Below, in pieces: positions 56,518 to 64,000 of a stretch of DNA of 64,000 nt. Origin of the DNA: Cryptomeria japonica (Eukaryota > Streptophyta > Pinopsida > Cupressales > Cupressaceae); the NCBI RefSeq assembly GCF_030272615.1, contig NC_081406.1, positions 473,114,400 through 473,178,399 on the forward strand, written 5' to 3'. The notes under the pieces are model-generated. The model was not told the DNA's origin. It did not search any database and worked only from the letters and a program-made list of their open reading frames with translations. How positions within the stretch are numbered: position 1 is the first letter of the stretch; each line of letters opens with the position of its first letter. A program made the translations under genes and the position numbers.

Positions 56518-57460
56518 TGTTGGCAATTGACACTCATCGGATTCATATGTTGTCATTGATGGCAACATGGCAACAAGATTCATAAGGAAGCATACACCAA
56601 CATACATTAGCATTAGGAGGCATTCACCAACAGACACTAGCATTGGAGTATCCAGGGTTACACTGGCACCGAAACTGGCACCAGCATCCAACACTTCAGT
56701 GAAACCGACATCAGTCTTGGACCCGAAGGAAGTTTTATTTGTAAAATCATTTTGTAATTATTATATAAGGTTGACATTGTATATCTTTTGTAATGCATTA
56801 TAATCCGACATAAGGCATATTGTTTGTGAAGGGTATATAGGTCAGTTTGTTAAGGTCATTATGAAAAGTGATGTGACAGATTGTAATAAGGATATAAGAG
56901 ACTGTGTAATGTGAAGTATATGTATGTAGATCATTTTTATGTGAATGTTATATCATGCAATGATCTGTAGATAGTTTGGAAAGCATTCTTGGAGAAGAGG
57001 AGATACTGGTAGAAGTGTTTAGGATTTATGAACTAGTACAAAGAAGAACTATAATCGGAACTCTTTTTGGCATAGCAGATGCATTTTGTGAGTTCATTAT
57101 TACTGTTTTATTTCAGCAGAAGCTTGTAGTCAGTGAGACTCTTTTGTGATGAGCAGTGTACTCTAGGCAGTGTGCCTTCCTGCATGTGCAGGCCCCCATT
57201 TTGTGTAATATCTTTCATATGACCAGTGAACTGACATTGTGGGTCACAAATCCCACCGTGGTTTTTCCTCTTTGAGGTTTTCCACATATAAATTATGTGT
57301 GTTATGGTGTTCATTTATGTGGATGGTTTATTTTCTTCAAGCTATATGTTTCTTCATTTACCGGGTTATATGTGTATGTTATAAAAGGGTAAAATTATAT
57401 CTTATCGGCAAAACATTGATTCACCCCACCCCCCCCTCTCAGTGTTCTTGGATCCCAACA
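56518..57460 (+). repeat. Element E, 5' LTR
   Basis: 943 bp, TGTTGGCAATTGAC..GGATCCCAACA, plus strand, inserted in the 3' UTR of D in opposite orientation. Candidate TATA boxes are ATTATATAAGG near 56760 and GGATATAAGAG near 56890. The C-rich edge CACCCCCCCCTCTCAG near the end is the reverse of the G-run edge in the minus-strand LTRs. The left flank TAAAT (56513-56517) would be the TSD. Confidence 0.85.
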
Positions 57461-57480
57461 ATTAGTATCAGAGCCTGGTT
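57461..57480 (+). other. Primer binding site of element E
   Basis: ATTAGTATCAGAGCCTGGTT directly after the LTR: the initiator tRNA-Met complement TGGTATCAGAGCC with one change. Confidence 0.88.
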
Positions 57481-57534
57481 CCTCAGAAGAAGTTTAACAA
57501 ATTGAGGAAGATCCTGAAACCAGAATCATTGAAC

Positions 57535-58665
57535 ATGGCTATGGAGAAGCAACTTGAGATGGCTCTTGAGGATTATGATGTTGAAAGGATGAAGAATTTA
57601 AAATTGCAAGATGAATTGAATGTTTCTAATGAATTCATTCTTGTCCTGCAAGAAAGGTTATTATCAGCTCAAGCTAAGAACTTTTGCAAAACCAGGATGA
57701 TGAAGAGAAAAATTCACTTAAGGAACAATGTCAGAAACTGAGTCAAGCAAACATGCTCCTGAAGAATGAAATGAAAGACCTGACTATGAGGTTATCAAAA
57801 GATATTGAGGACAGGAAGAAGAAGAAAGAAAATCTTGTTATATCTCTCAAAAAAAAATTTGATGAATGTGGCAGATTGACTCATGAGAATAATCTATTGA
57901 GAACTAATTTGGTACACTCCCGGAATAATGGACAAGAGCTTGAAAGACAAATAACTACTCTGAGAGATGATCTGACTACTACAACTAAGTATAAAGAAAA
58001 ATTCAGGATTAGTGTCGCACAGTTGGATGACTTATTGAAAACACAAAGGCAGAATGATGATTCTAGAGGACTTGGATTTGCACAACGTGAAAGCTCTGGT
58101 ACTGCAAATGAAGATCAGATAACCGGTATGCAAAACTCATCAACCAGAGGAAACCGGTAAGGAAATCTAATGCTTATAAATTCAATGGTAGATGCTTTGT
58201 TTGTAATAAATTTGGGCATATGGATAAACAATGTAGAAATAGAGAAAATCAAAACTACAATTTGTTCCCAGTCAATGCACAAATTGCAAGAAATATGGTC
58301 ATAAATTAGAAGATTGCAGAATGAATGTCAAATATCATGCATGTGGAAAGTTTGCTCATTTGGCTAATCAATGTAGGTCAAGGAATGACATTGGATATGT
58401 TAAATCAATTTAAAAGAACAATGTTACATGTTATGCATGCAACAAAATAGGTAATATTGCTAAGTACTGCAGAAGCAAGACTCGACCGATTAGCAATGAT
58501 AAAGCAAATGAGAAAGGAAAGAAGAAGGTAGATGAAATACAACAAGATCACACCAAGAGATGGGTTAGAAAGTCTGAAGAATCAAGTGGAGATGGATCTA
58601 CACCGGTAACTCCACTGGTAGAACAGAGCATTCCTGCACCGGCAGGAAATTCCACCGGTAACTGA
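57535..58665 (+). pseudogene. Element E gag-like coiled-coil/zinc-knuckle protein
   Basis: From ATG 57535 (MAMEKQLEMALEDYDVERM) a coiled coil runs to about 57690, where the frame changes and continues (QNQDDEEKNSLKEQCQKLSQ) to SVAQLDDLLKTQRQNDDSRG and LGFAQRESSG, the copia-gag GLGF signature. Further frame changes separate four knuckles: CFVCNKFGHMDKQC, CTNCKKYGHKLEDC, CHACGKFAHLANQC-like, and CYACNKIGNIAKYC with the His replaced by Asn. The last frame stops at 58663. Like ORF1 of family B it lacks the UBN2 capsid domain, so E is probably the same kind of non-autonomous element; what follows is cut off by element C. Confidence 0.8.
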
Positions 58666-58915
58666 GGCATACACCTAGGGGTTGGCAAATTTATTAAAAA
58701 TATTGCAAATTCCTCAGAGGAGATCTCAAAGAGATCTGGAAGAGATCTGGAGAGTTGTCTTAATCATTGATGAAGGTTTACCTAGCATAAGGCAGTGAAG
58801 GATTAGGGTTTACTCGCTGATAAAAAGGGAAAGTAAATTCATTTTCACTCACCCAACATTCAAGCAATCCAGATCGAACCAAAGGTGAATCTCAGGAAAT
58901 CAAGAGTGAGCAAAC
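58666..58915 (+). other. Element E internal sequence after gag
   Basis: 250 bp with stops in every frame, up to the insertion point of element C. CAAAC at 58911-58915 would be C's TSD. The rest of E should continue beyond the right edge of the window. Confidence 0.6.
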
Positions 58916-60057
58916 TATTAGGAACCGGGAAGGACAATTGAGAGGGGGGAGTGAATCAATTGTGAACTAGTTGTCAATAAGTTACAATCCAAAACAACCT
59001 TATTCCAACTTAAAACTTAGTGCCAGTAAAAGAAACTTAATGTCGGTAAAACAGATTAATAGTTATAGCAGTACCGGTATAACTTAATGCATGAAACAAA
59101 AAGAGAAACAACATCTACAACACATGACACAAATATTTTGACGTGGAAACCATGTAAGGGGAAAACCACGGTGGGAAACCTTACACACAATCAGATGATA
59201 CTACTGCAGATAGTAAGTGTATACAAATGGGGTCTGCACATGCAGAAAGGCCAACCGCCTAGAGCTCACTGCTCAATCACAAAATAGGAGTCACACTGAC
59301 TACAATTGGATGGTTAGATCCAATGACAATGAACTCCTTCAATGTAACATCTGCAATGTTGGATACAGTACCGGTTTAAGCTCTGAACATCAGTGCCAAA
59401 AACCTTCATAACCTTCCTTCAACCTTCAGATAATATATGTGTGATTCACACAAGGATCTGCTTATTTTCGCTCTTCAATATTCACACACACTCATCTATT
59501 ACATCTCTTAAATGAGATCTTACATTTATTTATACAAAACCTAAGACCAAATCATAAGGTCATCTCACTAAGGATATTAGATTTAAATCAATTACAAATA
59601 AGTCTTGATGTGATACAATATGCGGCTTAATACATTTACATATTATCCAATAAATAAACCATTTCCAAAACGTGCCATGTTGATCTGGAATATGATATCT
59701 TGTACCGGTCCATAACCTAGACCTATCTACCAATAAAGGCAAATATGTGAACCTGATTAGTCCAATAATAAAAACACCAAATCCAAACATCCAATACATG
59801 TCTTCAACATAACCAAATGATCTCCAGATGATAACAAGTCATCATCACTGTTAGTGAACCATATATCCTGCTGGTGAACATACGTCCGTGACTATGCATA
59901 AGTCACTAACCATGTCGGTGAGCACAATGTGCTAGTTCAACAACAAACCAATATAACCAGAGTGCCAAATCAACAAAGTAGACCTCCAGAAGGATAAGTG
60001 TTGACATCAATGACAAAATCAATGCAACACATGACGAAGTCATCCATAATACCAACA
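58916..60057 (-). repeat. Element C 3' LTR
   Basis: 1,142 bp, TATTAGGAACC..CATAATACCAACA, with the GAGAGGGGGGAGTGAATCA edge on the left and GTTGACATCAATGACAAAATC on the right, as in element D and the nested LTR at 49242. Confidence 0.9.
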
Positions 60058-60386
60058 ATCTCCCCCTTTGGCATTGTTGGCAACACTAGATGGGAAAAAC
60101 ATCTAAGTGCCAAAAATAGAATGCCAAAAACCAACAATCTCCCAAAATAGATCAATACAAAATTTTATTCCAAAACGGAAACCATATAACCAAAACCAAA
60201 AATATATCTCTCCCCAAAGTACAATGTTTTTCCATAGATATCTCTCCCCCTTTGACATCAAATGCCAAAGCAGTTAAGAATATAACATAGAGCTAACTAC
60301 TCCCCCTGAGCAGTAGCTCTCCTTCATCAAAGCTGGAAAAAGATTTTTTTGTTAGTCCCTGTCGGTTTGATGCCATTCTTCATTAT
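60058..60386 (-). other. Element C PPT and 3' UTR
   Basis: The PPT is ATGCCAAAGGGGGAGAT on the coding strand at 60058-60074. About 310 bp of 3' UTR contain two further purine-rich stretches (GGGGGAGAGATATC near 60236-60249 and TCAGGGGGAGTAG near 60299-60311), which could act as secondary plus-strand primers. Confidence 0.8.
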
Positions 60387-61814
60387 TCAAGTCTCTGTCA
60401 GTGGGGAAATTACCCCAAGTTGCTCTCTGAGATATTCAAATATTTCCTTAGGCAAAGACTTTGTAAAAATATCTACAATTTTCTCTTTAGTATTCACATA
60501 AACCAATCTCACTTCATTTGCTTCAACATTCTCTTTCAAAAAATTGTACTTAATAGAAATATGCTTTGTCTTAGAGTGAAATATGAGATTCTTTGATATA
60601 TCAATTGTTGTTGAATTATTGCAATAAATAATTACGCGCTCTTTGCATTTTATGTTTATATCCTTCAAATTTTGCTTAATCCATAATATCTGAGTACAAT
60701 TAGTTGTTGCTGCAACATATTTTGATTCTGCTATAGATAATGATGTACAACTCTGCTTCTTGTTGATCCATGAAATTAACCTTCTCCCAAGAAAGAATGC
60801 ACCACCAGTGGTACTCTTTCTATCATCTACATCTCCTGCCCAATTAGTGTTTGTATATGCACATAACTCAAAATTGTCATCCTTAGGATACCAAAAACCA
60901 AGATTTGTTGTGCCTTGTAGGTACCAAAAAATCCTTTTTACTATTGATTCATGATTTTCTTTAGGATTGCTTTGAAATCTAGATACAATACATACTGCAT
61001 TCATTATATCAAGTCTGGTTTGTGTCAAAAATAGTAATCCTCCAATCATAGATTTGTACCTTGTTGGATTAATAGGAGTTGACTCATCCTTAAATGTCAA
61101 TTTATCAGTTGTAGTCATAGGAGTACTTACCAGTTTGGAGTTATCCATACCAAATTTCTTCAAAAGTTCTTTCAAGTACTTTGTTTGACATATGAATATA
61201 CCCTTATCTGTTTGTGAAATCTGCAAACCTAGAAAAAAAATTATCTCTCCAATCATAGACATTTCAAACTCTTCCTGCATCTTGTTAGCAAAGTCTTTAC
61301 ATAATCCATCTTCACCTCCAAAAATGATATCATCCACAAATACTTCAATAACCAAAATATCATCATTGGTGACTTTGTAATACAAATTGTTGTCAGCATT
61401 ACCTTTTGTGTAACCAAGCTTTAAAAGATATTTATCCAGTCTAGCATACCAAGCTCTGGGAGCTTGCTTCAATCCATATAAAGCTTTCCTTAATCTGCAA
61501 ACCATATCCTTAACCTTTGTCAAAGAAAATCCATCAAGTTGTTCAATGTAAACTTCCTCCTTAAGATTTTCATTCAAAAATGCACATTTTACATCCATCT
61601 GATAAACTTTATAGTCCTTGTGAGCTGCAAATGCAAGAAATAGTCTAACTGCTTCAATTCGGGCTACTGGTGCAAAGGTTTCATTGTAGTCAATTCCTTC
61701 TTTCTGGGAATAACCTTTACAAACTAGTCTTGCTTTGTTCCTGATTACTTCACCATCTTCATTAAGTTTATTTCTATATACCCATTTAGTTCCAATTACA
61801 TTTTTGTCTTTAGG
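60387..61814 (-). CDS. Element C reverse transcriptase and RNase H (continuous frame)
   Basis: Unbroken frame of 475 codons from just after a TGA at 61815 to the stop at 60387, part of the copia polyprotein and not a separate gene. [60 protein letters not shown], catalytic FVDDIIFGG (61318-61345), [18 protein letters not shown]. RNase [48 protein letters not shown]. The YVDD-type box keeps both Asp residues. The stop at 61815 (VP-stop-PKDKN, expected Arg) fits CGA to TGA. Upstream domains are broken, so the element is not autonomous now. Confidence 0.9.
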   Translation of the reverse strand, partial: PKDKNVIGTKWVYRNKLNEDGEVIRNKARLVCKGYSQKEGIDYNETFAPVARIEAVRLFLAFAAHKDYKVYQMDVKCAFLNENLKEEVYIEQLDGFSLTKVKDMVCRLRKALYGLKQAPRAWYARLDKYLLKLGYTKGNADNNLYYKVTNDDILVIEVFVDDIIFGGEDGLCKDFANKMQEEFEMSMIGEIIFFLGLQISQTDKGIFICQTKYLKELLKKFGMDNSKLVSTPMTTTDKLTFKDESTPINPTRYKSMIGGLLFLTQTRLDIMNAVCIVSRFQSNPKENHESIVKRIFWYLQGTTNLGFWYPKDDNFELCAYTNTNWAGDVDDRKSTTGGAFFLGRRLISWINKKQSCTSLSIAESKYVAATTNCTQILWIKQNLKDINIKCKERVIIYCNNSTTIDISKNLIFHSKTKHISIKYNFLKENVEANEVRLVYVNTKEKIVDIFTKSLPKEIFEYLREQLGVISPLTET

Positions 61815-63200
61815 TCAAGGAACTAATGTCCAAGTATTGTTCTTTTCAATGTGTTCTAATTCATCTTCCATTGCTTTTATCCAATGTTTATCTTGGCATG
61901 CTTCAATAACATATGCTAGTTCAACTTGAGAAATTAAACATACCTCTTCATTTGCCAATCTTCCTCTTGTCATAACACCTTGATTTTTGTTTCCAATTAT
62001 CTGATTCTCTGAATGATTCAATCTTACATACTTGGGTTTACTCACATGTTGTTGTTCTTCAGTAACAATTGAGTTTTCTGATGATGCTGGTGTGACTGGA
62101 TCTTCACTCTCTACTGGTGCAATCTATGTTAGTTCATTTATAATCATTTCAACTGTCGGTTCAGAATCTATAGACCTTGATTCTCCTCTAAAATGTTCAT
62201 CTATCTACACATTAGTACTTTCAATTATTTTCTGCAATCTTTTATTATAACATCTATATGCCTTGCTTCTAGATGAATAACAAGGAAATATTCCTTCATC
62301 ACTTCTAGGATCAAATTTGCCAATATACTCATCTCTCCTAATATAGCATTTTCTTCCAAATATTCTGAAGTATTTAAGAGTAGGAGTATGACCAAACCAT
62401 AGTTCATAAGGGGTCTTACCGGTTTCACTTTTGATGTGAACTCTGTTGAAAGTGTAAACGGTTGTATTCACTGCTTCTCTCGAGTACACATGAGGTAGAT
62501 TTGCTTCCATCATCATGGTTCTTGTTGCATCCAGAATAGTTTTGTTCCTCCTTTCCACAAGTCCATTTTGTTGAGATGTTCGGGGTGTTGATAGTTGTCT
62601 TTTGATTCCATTCACTTCACAGAATGCAGTAAATTCTCTAGATGTAAATTCTCCTCCTTGATCAGATCTAAAAAATTTGATTTTCTTGCCAGTTTTATTC
62701 TCTACCATTTCCTTGTATATCTTGAATTTCTCGAAAGCTTCTGAGTTCTCCCTAAGAAAAGTAACCCAACACATTCTAGAATAATCATCAATTATTATCA
62801 TAAAGTATTTATCACCCTGAAGACTTCTTGTTCTTGCTGGACCACATAAATTAATATGAATTAAATCAAGAATATTATTGGATTTCTCAAAAATGCTTTT
62901 AAATGTTGTTCTAACTTGCTTTACCATTCGACATTCCTTACATACCAGATTATGAGATTTCACAATCTTAGGTAAATCCCTTACTGCCTTAGTTGAACTG
63001 ATCTTTACAATGCAATCAAAATTCACATGATAGAGTCTTTTATGCCATAACCAACTTCCATCAATGTGTGCAATCAAACATGTCTTATCACTGGTATTCA
63101 AATGAAAGATATTACCTTTAGTCTGATTACCGGTTGCAATCTCCAATCCAGTTTTGTTTATGATTTTGCATTTTCCATTCTTGAATTATAATTGAAATCT
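61815..63200 (-). pseudogene. Element C integrase and linker
   Basis: GAG-pre-integrase block WLWHKRLYHVNF and CKECRMVKQ, then the integrase core. The first acidic position reads LIHINLCGP where HxDLCGP is usual, so the catalytic Asp is Asn (near 62851). The other two are present: FFRSDQGGEF and QQNGLVERRNKTI. The core continues to YELWFGHTPTLKYFRIFG and a stop at 62205; the linker to RT holds another stop near 62126. A frame change near 63190 separates it from protease. Confidence 0.88.
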
Positions 63201-64000
63201 TTTCCACTAACTGACCAACACTCAAAATATTATGCTTTAAACCTTCTACATAATAAACATTGTTAGTATTGTGCTTACCATCCAAAGATATAGTGCCTCT
63301 TCCTTTGATTAAACAAGCTTTGTCATCTCCAAATCTTACTAGACCTCCATTAATTTCCTGTAATGATAATAATTTTCTTTTATCACCAGTCATATGATGC
63401 GAGCGTCCACTATCAATGATCCATTCATCTTTTTCTTCAATTTTTGTTGTTAATGCCTACTCTACCGGTTTGACAATAGGTGTCGGTTGATCTTCTTTTA
63501 TTGCAACAAATGCCCATCCACTATCTATTGGATCTTCATCTAAATCATCTATAACACCTTCATCTACATAGTAACATGACTTATCTTTGTTTTTCTTAAA
63601 TATGTATCTCTGATATTCAGGGTTAGGCTTATGTGTTCTTTTTTCTTCGTCCCTTAGTCTTGCATGTCTATCAGGACACCTAGACGCCATATGACCAATT
63701 TTATTGCAATTAAAAAATTTGAAAGGTGCTTTACCTTCATACTTACTTCCTACTGAACCTTTATGCATCTTCCTTGCAAAGAGTGCTTCAAGTTCTTCAA
63801 GTTCTTAATTTTCTCTCCTCATATCTTCAAGTTCTTTTGCATAAAGTGCTTTCCAATTAGTTTTTTCAAATGATGATGCTAATGATGTTGATGATGATGC
63901 TTTGAAATCTATATCAGTTTTGATTGTAGCAATAGGACCAAATTCCTCAAGCTCAAATGTTGAAAGTTTTCCAACCAAAGTATCTCTAGAAACTGATGTA
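63201..64000 (-). pseudogene. Element C protease and gag C-terminus
   Basis: Gag C-terminus: LEEFGPIA, a Ser-rich stretch, ELEELEALFARKM after a stop near 63806, and a zinc knuckle FFNCNKIGHMASRCP at about 63682-63726 with Phe in place of the first Cys. The aspartic protease follows with IIDSGRSHHMTGDK near 63390-63425 and GGLVRFGDDKACLIKGRGT. The stop at 63457 breaks the frame between knuckle and protease. The gag N-terminus and 5' LTR are outside the window. Confidence 0.86.

Larger units (their letters stand above)
58916..64000 (-). mobile_element. Copia element C, 3' half (runs off the right edge)
   Basis: Minus-strand copia: 3' LTR 58916-60057, PPT, 3' UTR, RNase H, RT, integrase, protease and the C-terminal part of gag. 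The 5' end lies beyond 64000. It carries the fewest disruptions of all copies here: RT and RNase H form one continuous frame. Confidence 0.92.

Overview
The window is a pile of nested, mostly decayed LTR retrotransposons from a large, repeat-rich seed-plant genome. A gymnosperm such as a conifer is my inference, from LTR style, LTR length and nesting depth; nothing in the sequence proves it. I see no host gene, rRNA, tRNA gene or CRISPR array. Copia elements (called A, C, D), a Tat-lineage Ty3/gypsy element, and non-autonomous families (B, E, F) can be delimited by TG..CA ends, 5-bp target-site duplications (TSDs), primer binding sites (PBS) and polypurine tracts (PPT).

Layout. (1) 1-46733: copia element A, minus strand. 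Its RT gene is split by a 4.17-kb solo-LTR-like insert S1 (754-4920, TSD GTACT). Its 5' LTR starts at 9465 and is split by a 3.44-kb solo-LTR-like insert X (9976-13419, TSD ATTGT) and by the Tat element (15366-46614, TSD GAAAC/TAAAC); it resumes at 46615 and ends at 46733. (2) The Tat element runs on the minus strand: 5' LTR 45354-46614, leader, one long gag-pol frame 42947-35841 (gag, protease, G-patch-like, RT, two RNase H domains, integrase), 3' LTR 15366-16650. Between pol and the 3' LTR it carries a gene on the opposite (+) strand, 17592-20249, which looks like a plant mobile domain (PMD) protein with its own TATA box and a 553-bp intron. Two ordered repeat arrays flank or sit inside that gene. 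(3) Inside the Tat 3' region sits a 14.0-kb composite, 21654-35655, with three LTRs and two internal regions in tandem (LTR-internal-LTR-internal-LTR) and one TSD (GGGAT) around the whole. Each internal region (family B) encodes a short gag-like coiled-coil/zinc-knuckle protein and a second, long, unrecognised protein of about 1,170 codons with a Lys/Glu-rich core, but no protease, RT or integrase.

(4) 46734-56517: a small LTR element F (47186-51312) with a nested LTR (49242-50484); a 2.48-kb solo LTR (52402-54883, TSD AACTC) that resembles element A's LTR; and the 3' LTR of copia element D. (5) 56518-58915: the 5' half of plus-strand element E, inserted in D and itself cut by element C. (6) 58916-64000: copia element C, minus strand, the least decayed copy, running off the right edge.

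How the parts relate. A and C encode copia enzymes; B, D, E and C share near-identical PPT and LTR edges and a tRNA-iMet type PBS, so B and E could have been moved in trans by C-like enzymes (inference). Most in-frame stops in the Tat and B genes are TGA/TAG/TAA where CGA/CAG/CAA is expected, the pattern of methylcytosine deamination. The points most worth following are the three-LTR composite, the unknown B ORF2, and the antisense PMD gene with its 20-bp and 146-bp repeat arrays.
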